Of a stretch of DNA of 64,000 nt, positions 26,073 through 36,171 are shown one piece after another (position 1 is the stretch's first letter; each line of letters begins with the position of its first letter). The position numbers were made by a program, and so were the translations under genes. The stretch comes from Slackia heliotrinireducens DSM 20476 (GTDB taxonomy: Bacteria; Actinomycetota; Coriobacteriia; Coriobacteriales; Eggerthellaceae). The stretch lies in NCBI RefSeq assembly GCF_000023885.1, contig NC_013165.1:1612001-1676000 (forward strand), written 5' to 3'. The notes beneath the pieces are model-generated. The model made no database searches. It saw only the letters and a program-made list of their open reading frames with translations, and was not told where the DNA came from.

Positions 26073-26104
26073 GTTTGTAACGAAGCGAGAACCGCGCCGC
26101 GTTC

Positions 26105-27238
26105 TTACTGTGCGTAGAAGCCGTGGACGGCATCGCACACGCGATCCACGTCCTCGTCGGTCAAACCGTAGTACATAGGCAGTCGCGTGAGCCTGTTGCT
26201 TTCGCGGTCGGTAACCGACATGTCGGCCGCCGTGCGGCCGTAGCGCAAACCTGCCGGCGACGAGTGGAGCGGCACGTAGTGGAAGACCGACATGATGTCG
26301 CGATCACCCAAATAGGAGATCAGACTCGTACGCTCTTCCAGGTCTTTGCATTTGATATAGAACATGTGCGCATTGTGCCCGCATCCTTCGGGTATGAAGG
26401 GAAGCTCGATGCTGCCATCGGCGGCCAGATCCGCCAAGTTCTCGTTGTAGCGGTTCCAGGCGTGGATGCGGCTGTCGTTGATCTCGTCAGCCCGCTCCAG
26501 CTGCGCCAACAGGTACGCGGCGTTCATGTCGCTGGGCAGATAGCTGCTGCCGTACTCGACCCACGTGTATTTATCGACCTGTCCGCGCAGGAAACGCGAG
26601 CGGTTGGTGCCCTTTTCGCGAATGATCTCAGCACGCTCGTTGAAACGCTCGTCGTTGATCACCAACGCACCGCCTTCGCCCATGGAGTAGTTCTTCGTCT
26701 CGTGGAACGAGTAGCATCCGAAATCGCCTATCGTGCCGAGCGCTTTGCCCTTGTAGGTGCTCATAACACCTTGGGCGGCGTCTTCCACCACCAGCAGGTT
26801 GTGCCTGCGGGCGATGTCCATGATGGCGTCCATATCGCAGGCAACGCCGGCATAGTGAACCGGAACTATCACGCGAGTCTTGTCCGTGATTGCAGCCTCG
26901 ATCTTCGTCTCGTCGATGTTCATGGTGTCGGGCCTGATGTCCACGAACACCAGTTTCGCACCTGCCAACACGAACGCCGTAGCGGTGGTCGAAAATGTGT
27001 AGCTGGGCAGGATGACCTCGTCACCGGGCTCGATTTCGCACAACAGGGCGGCCATCTCCAATGCAGTGGTGCCTGATGTGGTAAGCAGGGCCTTCTGCGC
27101 ATGGAAGCGCTCCTGCATCCAAGCATGGCATTTCTTCGTGAAGGGTCCGTCGCCGCAGATCTTGCGGTTAACCTCCGCCGCCTCGCGTACGTAATCCATC
27201 TCATTGCCAACATAAGGCGGCCGATTAAACGGAATCAT
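26105..27238 (-). CDS. wecE: dTDP-4-amino-4,6-dideoxygalactose transaminase (WecE-like)
   Basis: A 377-residue DegT/DnrJ/EryC1 aminotransferase. The PLP-binding lysine is K182 in SFHETKNYSMGEGG, with the phosphate-binding TTSGTTALEMAAL and catalytic VEDAAQ. The MIPFNRPPYVGNE opening and length match the WecE/RffA subfamily. It aminates the 4-keto sugar produced by RmlB. The start is ATG 27238, six bases after GGAGGA; the TTG two codons earlier would have no ribosome site. It overlaps the end of the YfhO gene by 14 bases, so it is the last gene of that operon. Confidence 0.9.
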   Translation of the reverse strand: MIPFNRPPYVGNEMDYVREAAEVNRKICGDGPFTKKCHAWMQERFHAQKALLTTSGTTALEMAALLCEIEPGDEVILPSYTFSTTATAFVLAGAKLVFVDIRPDTMNIDETKIEAAITDKTRVIVPVHYAGVACDMDAIMDIARRHNLLVVEDAAQGVMSTYKGKALGTIGDFGCYSFHETKNYSMGEGGALVINDERFNERAEIIREKGTNRSRFLRGQVDKYTWVEYGSSYLPSDMNAAYLLAQLERADEINDSRIHAWNRYNENLADLAADGSIELPFIPEGCGHNAHMFYIKCKDLEERTSLISYLGDRDIMSVFHYVPLHSSPAGLRYGRTAADMSVTDRESNRLTRLPMYYGLTDEDVDRVCDAVHGFYAQ

Positions 27239-30098
27239 GCTCAATCCTCCTCCGAGTTTTCCTTCTTCGTATGGTCAGAACAACCGCAAGCGTAACGCCG
27301 ATTATGGAAATGAGGGCTCCAGCCTTCAAACCGGGCGTGACGTAGTGCAGTTCAACATCGCAATGTTCATCACCGGGCAGCGCAACCGCCATGAAAGCGG
27401 TGTCGGCCCTCAGCACCTCGGCCGGTTCGCCGTTTACGGTTGCGGACCAGCCTTCGGAATACGGCACCGTGACGAGAGCGTACTTGCACTCCTGACAAGA
27501 ATCCAGCTTAGCCCAAACGGCGTCGTTGCCGAGGACAATCGTCGGATTCGACAGAGAGAGCACATGCTCCGCCTGGTCCACCAAAGGTTCGACGGGCTGC
27601 TCCACAATCCGGATGCTGTCAAACGTGTATCGGCCCCATGCATCGAAGGTCAATGTGATTTCGGACGCGGGTTCGTCGCCGGAAACAGCACCCATGAACA
27701 CCCAGTCATGCTTACCGCCATACGCGCTGCTGGTTGCATTGGCGATGCGAAGCTCTCGGGTGTTGCCCTGCGAACCTACGAGTATGAGGCCCTCGCTGGG
27801 CGCTTCCCAAACCCATTCCTTCCAACGGGTCTCCCATGTGACCGATTCGCCTTTCATTTCCGCGTATTCAGTCGGCGAGATGCCCTCGAAGTCCAACCCT
27901 TCGATGACCAGGTAGTATTCACAGTTGGGCTTGCCTTGGAACGTGAATTGCACGGGCAACCCGTTGTCAGAAACCGTGAATTCGCCGTCCGTCATCACGA
28001 TGCCGTCATCCAGACCGATGTCGAAATCGACATCATGGGATTCGCCTGCGAAGTCCTTCAGCGTAGGGTCTGCTTCGCAATCGTTCAGCACGCAGGCATG
28101 AAGCAGCAGCTCCTGACGCTGGACCATGTCCAGCGACCGGTATGTGTCTTCGGATGCCGCTTCGTCGAAGCCCACCACCAAAGGCAGTGCGTACGGCGTT
28201 TCGCTTACGGTGTAGCGCGTATCCCCTTCGAACACCAGACTGCCCGTATCGACGGGTCTATACGTCAGCGGCGTGCGCCATGCGCCGTAATCGCTGGCGA
28301 TGAAATACCTGCTGCCCGTAAGGCTGAGCAGTGCGAACCGAGAGTCCACACCTGTGAAGCTGTAGTTCAAGAAGTGGTCGGAAACTCCCAGCTCGGTACG
28401 GAAATCGTCCACATATTGGTTGTAGAAAGAAGAATAGAAGTTGTCCGACATGACGCCATGGGCAACGGTGGCGTTCTTCATGCCGTAGATGACCGGCGTG
28501 CTCACGCGTGACGGGTTTTCCTGCGAATCGCCGAGGCCCCGCAGGTCGTTGTCAATGGACACTCCGCCGGAATTCATCCCGTCAAGATTGCTGACCAGAC
28601 GTCCGACGTTTTCATGGTGCATCTCGGTCCAAGGCTCATCCAAAGCCATGTATTCGGAAACGTAGTCGCCCTTGTTGGAGGAAAACATGCCTTCCAACAT
28701 GGATGCCGTACCAACCAGAAGCGGCACCATCAGCATCACAACGACAGCGCGTTGCGACAACCCCGCATGCGCCGCATGGTTTCCGCCGCGCTTGATCCTC
28801 GTGCACGCAACTATACATCCGACCAGAACACACACGACGACAAAGCAGACAGCCCCTTGCTTGGCCCAAGGGTTCTTCCATCCGTAAGCGCCGGCGGCGA
28901 AGATCGCGCACAGCAGCAGACATACTGCAGCAACGCCGACGTAGTCCTTCCGCCGCAGCTTCCCGATCAGAGGGATGCCAGCCGCAACGCTGTAGGAAGT
29001 CAGAAAGCCGAATGCGAACATCCAGCGATCCGTGACGTACCCGAATCCGTTGAACGCCGAGCCGAATGCCGGCACAAGCATTGCCACAAGGCACAGGATA
29101 AATGCCGCCGTAATGAACTTCCAGGTCTTGTCCGCAAGACGGTTCCGACCCGCCAGAACCACCGTCAGCAGGATGACCAAGGGAAGCGGGCCGATGTAGG
29201 CGCCGCGCGGCGCAGCGCATCCCCCGACCCAGCTCAGCGGCAGATAAAGGTAGTATCCGAAATCATCGATGACGGGTATGACCCGCTCAAGACCGATGCG
29301 GCCCATCTGCGTCATGGTCAGCAGCACCGGCAGCCACAGCACGGCGGCTATGAGACCCGCCAAGACCAGCGGACCCGCTACTCGCACGAAGAACGAACCG
29401 AAGGCCCTCAGGCTTTTCGCATCTTCCTCAATACAGAACTTGAGCAGGCAATACGCAACAAGCACAAGGCACACCATATAGGAGTGATACAGAGAGAATC
29501 CGAAGAGCAGCGCTGCCGAAGCAACGAGCAGATACGCAGGCTTTCTGTCGAACACGCGGTCGATGCCCATCAACAGCAAAGGGAACAGGATGGCCACGTT
29601 CAAGAAACCGGGATGTCTGAGCACACCCCAGAACAGCACATATCCCGAGGTGGCATAGCAGATGCTTCCGATGAACGTCTGGCTTCTGGACAATCCCTTC
29701 GAGAAGCAGTATTCAGAAAACGCCGCACTCGCCAGCAGCAGACGGACCAGGATTAGCAGGACGAGCATATGGGCTGCATACCGGCTCGGGCAGATCGCCG
29801 ACACCAGATTCAACGGGTCGCTTACCATGCCGTTCATGGCGACGAACATATCGGCGCCGTAACCCATATCGAAGCTGTAAGCCGGAAACGCCCAGCCCTG
29901 GCCGGATGCCAGGCTTGCGAATCCTTCGCGTAGCCATTCACCCTCGTAGATGAAGAAGTTCAGGTACAAAGGCAACGCATCGGTCTTCCACAGGACGGTT
30001 CGCCCGTGGAAATAGCGCATGTACAAGACAAACGCTGCGAAAGCGAATGTGATGAAAAAGAACAGCGCAACGTAATATGTCAGTTTTGACCTATTCAC
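27225..30098 (-). CDS. YfhO-family membrane protein (GT-C type), copy 2
   Basis: A 957-residue protein with some thirteen hydrophobic helices up to about 460. A large extracytoplasmic domain (about 480-915) and a last helix near the C-terminus follow. The opening TVLWKTDALPLYLNFFIYEGEWLR and the DMGYGADMF region are typical of YfhO (PF09586). In Bacillus and Listeria, YfhO-type GT-C proteins transfer sugars from undecaprenyl phosphate to lipoteichoic acid, partnered with a CsbB-type GT2 and a flippase. It overlaps the other YfhO gene by eight bases and the transaminase by 14. Confidence 0.9.
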   Translation of the reverse strand: MNRSKLTYYVALFFFITFAFAAFVLYMRYFHGRTVLWKTDALPLYLNFFIYEGEWLREGFASLASGQGWAFPAYSFDMGYGADMFVAMNGMVSDPLNLVSAICPSRYAAHMLVLLILVRLLLASAAFSEYCFSKGLSRSQTFIGSICYATSGYVLFWGVLRHPGFLNVAILFPLLLMGIDRVFDRKPAYLLVASAALLFGFSLYHSYMVCLVLVAYCLLKFCIEEDAKSLRAFGSFFVRVAGPLVLAGLIAAVLWLPVLLTMTQMGRIGLERVIPVIDDFGYYLYLPLSWVGGCAAPRGAYIGPLPLVILLTVVLAGRNRLADKTWKFITAAFILCLVAMLVPAFGSAFNGFGYVTDRWMFAFGFLTSYSVAAGIPLIGKLRRKDYVGVAAVCLLLCAIFAAGAYGWKNPWAKQGAVCFVVVCVLVGCIVACTRIKRGGNHAAHAGLSQRAVVVMLMVPLLVGTASMLEGMFSSNKGDYVSEYMALDEPWTEMHHENVGRLVSNLDGMNSGGVSIDNDLRGLGDSQENPSRVSTPVIYGMKNATVAHGVMSDNFYSSFYNQYVDDFRTELGVSDHFLNYSFTGVDSRFALLSLTGSRYFIASDYGAWRTPLTYRPVDTGSLVFEGDTRYTVSETPYALPLVVGFDEAASEDTYRSLDMVQRQELLLHACVLNDCEADPTLKDFAGESHDVDFDIGLDDGIVMTDGEFTVSDNGLPVQFTFQGKPNCEYYLVIEGLDFEGISPTEYAEMKGESVTWETRWKEWVWEAPSEGLILVGSQGNTRELRIANATSSAYGGKHDWVFMGAVSGDEPASEITLTFDAWGRYTFDSIRIVEQPVEPLVDQAEHVLSLSNPTIVLGNDAVWAKLDSCQECKYALVTVPYSEGWSATVNGEPAEVLRADTAFMAVALPGDEHCDVELHYVTPGLKAGALISIIGVTLAVVLTIRRRKTRRRIEHDSV

Positions 30099-32892
30099 TC
30101 AAACCCGCTAGCTTTGTACGTTGTTCGTCATAGGCCGACCGGGCCCGCTTCCTCGCGAACAGAATCCCGATCACAACCGTGACCGCTATGCCAGCGATTG
30201 TGCAGGCAAGGCCTTCGAGCAGCAAGGGCGTTCGGTAGGTTAGCTGCACGTCGTGGACGCCTTCGCCCTGCAAACGCAGCGCCATGAACCCGACGTTCGC
30301 CTGAAGGATTTCAGCCGGTTTGCCATCGACGATAGCCGACCAGCCCTTAGAATACGGGACGGAAACGAACGCGTAATGGACGGCCTCATCCGATACCTCG
30401 AAACGAGCGTCGATCCGATTCTCACCCAGCTCCAACCGGCTGGCCGCAACGGCCTGCAACGCCTGGGCCTTCTCAGCCAGAGGCTCGCCGGGCTGAGCCA
30501 GCACATCCAACGTGTCGTAGGTATAGAAGCCTTTCTTGGAGAGCCATACCGTAATCGTCTCGGGAGCCTCCTCAGAGGTTCCCAGGTTGAACGCCCAATT
30601 CTCGCGTCCGCTGTATTGCTTGTTGAAATTATCGTACAGGCATAGGTACGTTTCGCGATCATCGGTGTACACGTATATTTCGGTGTATTCGTTGTTCTGG
30701 TTGCTGCACAGCCGCTTGATCTTGTTTTTAAGCGGCTCATCCACCGCCAGGCGTTCGGCCATGTCCTGCGGATCGGGAGCGTATTGCAGACCCGTGAAGC
30801 AGACCTCGGTCTCAAACGAGCCGGCCGGCACCTGCGTGCCTTCGGGAAGCACAAGGTCAAACGAAGCCTTGTCCTTAGATGCGTATATCATGCCGTCGCG
30901 GAATTCGATACCATCGGCGTCTTCGATTCGATACGGCAACGCTTCGCTCGTCAAATCCATGCTGCGACCGTCCTGGACATCGCCGCCCTCCAAGACGCAT
31001 GCCGAAAGCATGGCTTCTTGACGCTGCGCCAGATTCAGCTGGTTGAATGCTTCAAGCGATAAGGAGTTATCGTACATGAATGCAAGCGGTGCGGCATGCG
31101 TCGTGACGTAGAACGAATACCCCTCGGCTGCGTCGATGCCCGTATCCTCGTATCCATAAGGAACGCGCCAATCGGTGCCGTCGGCCACGATGACGTATTT
31201 CGAACCGGTCAGGTACTCCAAGGCGGTACGACCGTCGTTGCCCGCGAAAATATAGCAAGAATCCTTGTCGGCAACGCCTAATGCACTGCGGAATGTATCC
31301 ACATTCTGGTTGTAGTAGCTGCCGAAGAAATCGATGGCCATTACATCGTGGTAGAGGCTTGCGTTCCTCGGACCCTTACGGTCGACAGGACTCAGCCGCC
31401 AAAGACCTTGGCTTTCAAGATCGCTCGCCTTCCCCACGGCCGCATCATCGAGCTGGGGTACAGAAACGCCCGATGAGTTGAACTCTCCGAGATGATTTCC
31501 GCCCCAGGCCACCGTATACAAACAGCCCGTGGCCCCGGCGCCCACAAGCACGGCTGCAGCAAGGCAAAACGCATACGCGCCGTCGGGAATGCGCGTCGCC
31601 AGCGCCACAGAAGCCGCAACAACAAGCACAAAGCCGACACACATGATGAGAGCCCAGCGCGATTCGTACACAAAACCGTAGCTTCCAGATAGCACCAGAA
31701 GGATGCCGGACACCAAACACACACGGCCCCATTCCTGCTTAGATAGGCCTTTCACCACAGGAACAGCGCATACCGTTGCATAGGCCGCGACAAAATCGAA
31801 TACGAACAGCCATCGGTCGCTCACATACGCGAAGCCGTTCGTGACCGAACCAAGCTTGGGCACGCAAACGATGACCAGGCTCACAATCAACGCCACAAGG
31901 ACGATTCGCCAGGTGTTGCGATCAATGCGTTTGCGTCCGACCAGGAACACGATCAGACAGAAAGCGCCGACAGCGCCTATGCACAGGCCGCCGACGTAGG
32001 AGCTTCCGCCGATCAGATCCGTGGCGAAGCTCCAATACCTGCCGCCGTCGTAGAGAAGCGGTATAGACCGCTCGAGGCCTACACGGCTCATGCTTAACAC
32101 GACGGACAAGCCGGGCAACACCGAAACGCCCGCGATGCAGAGCCCCAACAACGCGTAGCCGATGAACTGAGCCACAAGCTTCGCCAGGTCAGATAAGGAT
32201 TTCTGCTCGCGTTCGAACACGTATTTCGCTATGCAGTACACGATAAGAGCCAACGCTACCATGTATGTGAAATAGAAGGTCGTGTACAGCGAGAACGCCA
32301 GGGCAAGAATATACATGATGGGCGATTTGCCCTCGAAGAGCCGGTCGGCTCCCAGCAGGACCAGCGGAAACACCAACGCGACGTTCACAAACGAAGCATG
32401 GTGCATGATGGCTTGGAATATGACATAACCGGAAAACGCGTAGACCAAGGCCCCGACGAAACAGGCCCAAGGTCCGTGCCCCTTGCTTTTCGCATACCAG
32501 ACGAAAAAGGTTGCGCACAGGCCGATGCGCGCATACAAAAGCAGCTCGTAGGCGATTTCGGCATGCTGAGGCGGCCAGATTACCGAAAGCAGGTTGAAGG
32601 GGTCGTTCCAAAAGCCCATGACCGACCAAAAGACATCGGTACCGTAACCCAGGTTGTACGTGAACATGGGCGCCGTGAACTCCCCCGTGACGAGGCCGGC
32701 CAAGAAGGCGCGGATCCATTCGCCGGTATAGATGAAGAAGTTGATGTCCTGGGGCACGCTGTCATTGGCCCAGACATGCGTAAGCCCATGACGCATGAGC
32801 ACGATAGAAGTGAGCGCCAGCCCCAACAGGCAGGCGCACCACAGCAATCCATAATAGAGTATTCGATTCGGTCGGCGATGTATGTCGGCCAT
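30091..32892 (-). CDS. YfhO-family membrane protein (GT-C type), copy 1
   Basis: A 933-residue paralogue of the next gene with the same build: cytoplasmic start, multiple helices to about 460, large outside domain, terminal helix with a basic tail (RKRARSAYDEQRTK). Shared landmarks are the NDSVPQDINFFIYTGEWIR and NLGYGTDVFWS regions. The start lies three bases after the rmlB stop. Having two diverged copies in tandem suggests two acceptors, two sugars or a heteromer. Function is by family analogy. Confidence 0.9.
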   Translation of the reverse strand: MADIHRRPNRILYYGLLWCACLLGLALTSIVLMRHGLTHVWANDSVPQDINFFIYTGEWIRAFLAGLVTGEFTAPMFTYNLGYGTDVFWSVMGFWNDPFNLLSVIWPPQHAEIAYELLLYARIGLCATFFVWYAKSKGHGPWACFVGALVYAFSGYVIFQAIMHHASFVNVALVFPLVLLGADRLFEGKSPIMYILALAFSLYTTFYFTYMVALALIVYCIAKYVFEREQKSLSDLAKLVAQFIGYALLGLCIAGVSVLPGLSVVLSMSRVGLERSIPLLYDGGRYWSFATDLIGGSSYVGGLCIGAVGAFCLIVFLVGRKRIDRNTWRIVLVALIVSLVIVCVPKLGSVTNGFAYVSDRWLFVFDFVAAYATVCAVPVVKGLSKQEWGRVCLVSGILLVLSGSYGFVYESRWALIMCVGFVLVVAASVALATRIPDGAYAFCLAAAVLVGAGATGCLYTVAWGGNHLGEFNSSGVSVPQLDDAAVGKASDLESQGLWRLSPVDRKGPRNASLYHDVMAIDFFGSYYNQNVDTFRSALGVADKDSCYIFAGNDGRTALEYLTGSKYVIVADGTDWRVPYGYEDTGIDAAEGYSFYVTTHAAPLAFMYDNSLSLEAFNQLNLAQRQEAMLSACVLEGGDVQDGRSMDLTSEALPYRIEDADGIEFRDGMIYASKDKASFDLVLPEGTQVPAGSFETEVCFTGLQYAPDPQDMAERLAVDEPLKNKIKRLCSNQNNEYTEIYVYTDDRETYLCLYDNFNKQYSGRENWAFNLGTSEEAPETITVWLSKKGFYTYDTLDVLAQPGEPLAEKAQALQAVAASRLELGENRIDARFEVSDEAVHYAFVSVPYSKGWSAIVDGKPAEILQANVGFMALRLQGEGVHDVQLTYRTPLLLEGLACTIAGIAVTVVIGILFARKRARSAYDEQRTKLAGLSE

Positions 32893-32895
32893 GTC

Positions 32896-33966
32896 CTACC
32901 TTTCTGAATACATGTTCCTGTAATAGTTCATGTACTCGCCGGAAACGACGTTCGCTACCCAGTCCTGATTGTCCAGGTACCAGGCGATGGTCTTCTTGAT
33001 GCCGTCTTCGAATTTCGTTTCAGGATACCAGCCCAGATCACGCTTGATCTTCTCGGGGTCGATGCCGTAGCGACGGTCGTGGCCCTTGCGGTCGGTCACG
33101 TGTTTGATCAACTGCTCCCCTACCTCAGGATCAACGTTGTTCTTCACATAGTCGATGATCGTCTCGACGATGAAGATGTTCGAGCGTTCGTTATGGCCGC
33201 CCACGTTGTACACCTCGCCCAGCACGCCGTCGTTGATGACCATGTCGATGGCCTTGCAGTGATCCTCCACATACAGCCAGTCACGAACCTGCATGCCGTC
33301 GCCGTATACCGGCAGGTCACGGTGCTGCAGGCAGTTGTTCAACATGAGCGGAATGAGCTTCTCAGGGAACTGGTACGGACCGTAGTTGTTGGAGCACCGC
33401 GTGATGTTGTAGGGCAGCTTGTACGTGTCGCCGAACGCCTTGACGAAGAAGTCGGCAGACGCCTTGGATGCGCTGTAGGGGCTGTGCGGATCCAACGGTC
33501 GGGTCTCGACGAAGAACTCGTCGGGGCGGTCCAATGAAAGCGTGCCGTACACCTCGTCGGTGGAGACCTGGAGGTATTTCACGCCGTCCTTATAGGTGTC
33601 GTCGCCGGTCAGCCACGCCTCCTTCGCGCACTGCAGCATGTTCACCGTACCGTCCACGTTGGTCTCCACGAATGCCTGGGGGTTCGCGATGGAGCGGTCC
33701 ACATGGGATTCGGCGGCGAAATTCACAACGTAATCCACGTCGAATTCGTCAAACACGGCCTTCACAGCTTCACGGTCGCAGATGTCGACCTGACGGAACG
33801 CGTAGCGGGGATCGTCCTCGACGGACTTCAGATTCTCGAGGTTGCCTGCGTACGTCAGCTTGTCGACATTCACGATGCGGATGTCATCGTACTTTTTCAG
33901 CATATACAGCACGAAGTTGCTGCCGATGAATCCTGCACCACCTGTGACCAGGTACGTTTTAGCCAT
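32896..33966 (-). CDS. rmlB: dTDP-glucose 4,6-dehydratase
   Basis: A 356-residue short-chain dehydrogenase/reductase. NAD is bound by TGGAGFIG (8-15); the catalytic set T136-D137-E138 and Y164-x3-K168 is intact. It turns dTDP-glucose into dTDP-4-keto-6-deoxyglucose. Its start shares one base with the rmlA stop (TAATG). rmlC and rmlD are not present, so the 4-keto sugar is more likely channelled to the WecE-like transaminase than to rhamnose, at least from this operon. Confidence 0.96.
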   Translation of the reverse strand: MAKTYLVTGGAGFIGSNFVLYMLKKYDDIRIVNVDKLTYAGNLENLKSVEDDPRYAFRQVDICDREAVKAVFDEFDVDYVVNFAAESHVDRSIANPQAFVETNVDGTVNMLQCAKEAWLTGDDTYKDGVKYLQVSTDEVYGTLSLDRPDEFFVETRPLDPHSPYSASKASADFFVKAFGDTYKLPYNITRCSNNYGPYQFPEKLIPLMLNNCLQHRDLPVYGDGMQVRDWLYVEDHCKAIDMVINDGVLGEVYNVGGHNERSNIFIVETIIDYVKNNVDPEVGEQLIKHVTDRKGHDRRYGIDPEKIKRDLGWYPETKFEDGIKKTIAWYLDNQDWVANVVSGEYMNYYRNMYSER

Positions 33967-34868
33967 TAGTCACCTTCCTTGCTCATGAAAATGCGGTTCT
34001 GGGCAACACGCTTCAGGTGATGCCCGTAATTCGATTTGCCGTACTTCTCGGCGGCTTCGACGACCTGCTCCCTTCCGATCCAGCCCATGATGTAGGCGAT
34101 TTCCTCAGGAACGGAAATGGCCAGACCCTGGCTCTTCTCGATAGTGCGCACGAATTCGCTGGCCTCGTACAGAGAGTCCATGGTGCCCGTGTCCAGCCAG
34201 GCGTAGCCGCGGCCCAACGTGACCACATTCAAGGTGCCGTCGGCGAGATACATCTGGTTCAATGTGGTAATCTCAAGCTCGCCGCGTTCAGAAGGTTTCA
34301 CCTGCTTGGCGAATTCGCAGACCCGGCTGTCGTAGAAGTACAGGCCCGTAACCGCGTAGTTGCTCTTCGGATGTTCGGGCTTCTCCTCCAGCGACACGGC
34401 GTTGTTGTTCTCGTCGAATTCCACGATGCCGTAGCGCTCCGGGTCGTCGACCCAGTATCCGAAAACAGTGGCGCCCTTGCCGGACTCTGCGTCAGCAACC
34501 GCTTGCATCAGATGGCGGGAAATGCCGTTGCCGTAGAAGATGTTATCGCCCAGAATGAGCGCGCAGGGCTCGCCGTTGATGAAATCCTCGCCGATGATGA
34601 ACGCCTGTGCCAAGCCCTCAGGCCTCTCCTGAACGGCATAGCTCAGCTCCAAGCCGAACTGCGAACCGTCGCCCAGCAGCGCTTCGAACCGCGGTAGGTC
34701 ATCCGGCGTGGAGATGATGAGAATCTCGCGGATGCCTCCCAACATCAGCGTCGAAAGCGGATAGTAGATCATGGGCTTGTCGTAAATAGGCAGCAGCTGT
34801 TTGGAAGTGACACGGGTCAACGGATACAGCCGCGTACCGGAACCGCCCGCCAAAATTATGCCTTTCAT
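33966..34868 (-). CDS. rmlA: Glucose-1-phosphate thymidylyltransferase
   Basis: A 300-residue nucleotidyltransferase starting [18 protein letters not shown], the canonical RmlA signature, followed by [25 protein letters not shown]. It makes dTDP-glucose from glucose-1-phosphate and dTTP. The start is set by AAAGGACCACC-ATG; the in-frame upstream extension overlaps the intergenic gap. It is the third gene of the GT2, ATP-grasp, rmlA, rmlB, YfhO, YfhO, wecE run. Confidence 0.96.
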   Translation of the reverse strand: MKGIILAGGSGTRLYPLTRVTSKQLLPIYDKPMIYYPLSTLMLGGIREILIISTPDDLPRFEALLGDGSQFGLELSYAVQERPEGLAQAFIIGEDFINGEPCALILGDNIFYGNGISRHLMQAVADAESGKGATVFGYWVDDPERYGIVEFDENNNAVSLEEKPEHPKSNYAVTGLYFYDSRVCEFAKQVKPSERGELEITTLNQMYLADGTLNVVTLGRGYAWLDTGTMDSLYEASEFVRTIEKSQGLAISVPEEIAYIMGWIGREQVVEAAEKYGKSNYGHHLKRVAQNRIFMSKEGD

Positions 34869-34899
34869 GGTGGTCCTTTCAGTCGTATGTGGCACGGCG

Positions 34900-36171
34900 T
34901 TAATGCCCTGCCGGTAGCTGGTTGCCGAACAGAAGGTTCTCACCTTCGCCGTTTAAGAACTTCACATCGCGGTACAGATCCGCCGTAACGACGTCGAGCG
35001 CCTTGCGGGTATCCGCCGTGATGTAGATGCGCGCAGCATAGGGCATGGCTCCGGCCCCGCGCAGCGCACGCTCCCCTTCCGCATAATACGACAGGGACTC
35101 GTCCAAGGTGACCTCGCCGATATCCTCCGACGGCATGCCGAGAATCTTCGCGATGTCACCCTCGTGCGCATGGAAATACAGCCCGGCGCTGTGACGACGA
35201 CCTTCAAGCTGCAGCCCGGAAAGCCGTTCTTTCATGGCTTCCCGGTCGTACACGTAATCGATGAGCAGTTCCTCGATGGAGAAGCCGTAGGCGTTCTGCA
35301 CCAGCTCATGCTCGTATCCGAAAAGCCGGCCTGCGGCTTCGCACACCGTGATGCCTCGCTTCTCGTCGTAGAAGAACTGCATGGACAAAGGCCCGGTCTC
35401 AATGCCGATGTATGCGGCGATCTTCTCGGCCATGGCGCACACGTCGTCCTGCACCGCACGAAGGTGCTTGGATGGCTGGATGATGCGGCTCACATGGGGA
35501 ATGGCATGGGCCAGCTCCACGGACTTTTCGCGGTCGGCCAATCCGATGACCGTCGCCTTCCCGTCGCATACCCAGGTCATGGCGTTGATTTCATCACCTT
35601 GCACGTACTCTTCGACGATGATGTAGCCGCGGTTCGAATAGGCCTCCACCTCGTCGAAGCATTCACGCACCTCTTCGGCGGTATCCAGCACGTACACGCC
35701 GCGGGACCCGTACGAATCCACGGGTTTCGTCACACAGGGAAACGTTATGCCGGAAAGGTCGTCCTCGAGCGTGTCCTTATGCACCTGCACAGATTTCGCG
35801 TGGGGAATGCCCAGCTCGTCGAACATCCCTTTCATCAGGGTTTTATCGCGAACATATGCGAACCTGTCTGGCTTCGCGTAGCACGGCAGCCCCGCAGCGT
35901 CGGCGATGTTCACCAGGCATTCCGCCAGCAGATCGGAAAACGATGCGATGATTCCGTCGACCCGCTGCTCTTGGCACAGCTTCGCGATTGCCTGCGTGTC
36001 GCGCACGTCAATATTGAAAGACGCATCGGCTATGGCTTTTGCTAAGCCGTTGGGATACCCATCGCAAGATATGACGTAGATTCCCCGGGCCTGGGCCCTG
36101 CGTACCAGCTCGATGAACTCCTGGGCAGACCCCAGAACCATGAGTCGATGCTGCGTTTCGTTATTCGTCAT
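34900..36171 (-). CDS. ATP-grasp ligase of unknown substrate
   Basis: A 423-residue ATP-grasp protein. A pre-ATP-grasp Rossmann-like domain ([21 protein letters not shown]) covers about 1-110. The ATP-grasp fold follows, with [19 protein letters not shown] as the phosphate loop, [15 protein letters not shown] as the adenine/metal strand and the late E of [11 protein letters not shown]. Such enzymes ligate a carboxylate to an amine. The operon makes an amino sugar, so aminoacylation of that sugar is an attractive guess. ATG 36171 overlaps the upstream GT gene by 11 bases; ATG 36186 is an alternative start with GAGG upstream. Confidence 0.82.
   Translation of the reverse strand: MTNNETQHRLMVLGSAQEFIELVRRAQARGIYVISCDGYPNGLAKAIADASFNIDVRDTQAIAKLCQEQRVDGIIASFSDLLAECLVNIADAAGLPCYAKPDRFAYVRDKTLMKGMFDELGIPHAKSVQVHKDTLEDDLSGITFPCVTKPVDSYGSRGVYVLDTAEEVRECFDEVEAYSNRGYIIVEEYVQGDEINAMTWVCDGKATVIGLADREKSVELAHAIPHVSRIIQPSKHLRAVQDDVCAMAEKIAAYIGIETGPLSMQFFYDEKRGITVCEAAGRLFGYEHELVQNAYGFSIEELLIDYVYDREAMKERLSGLQLEGRRHSAGLYFHAHEGDIAKILGMPSEDIGEVTLDESLSYYAEGERALRGAGAMPYAARIYITADTRKALDVVTADLYRDVKFLNGEGENLLFGNQLPAGH

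Noticed and set aside
32896-34868. dTDP-rhamnose pathway
   Set aside because: Only rmlA and rmlB are present; rmlC and rmlD are missing and a WecE-like transaminase is in the same operon.
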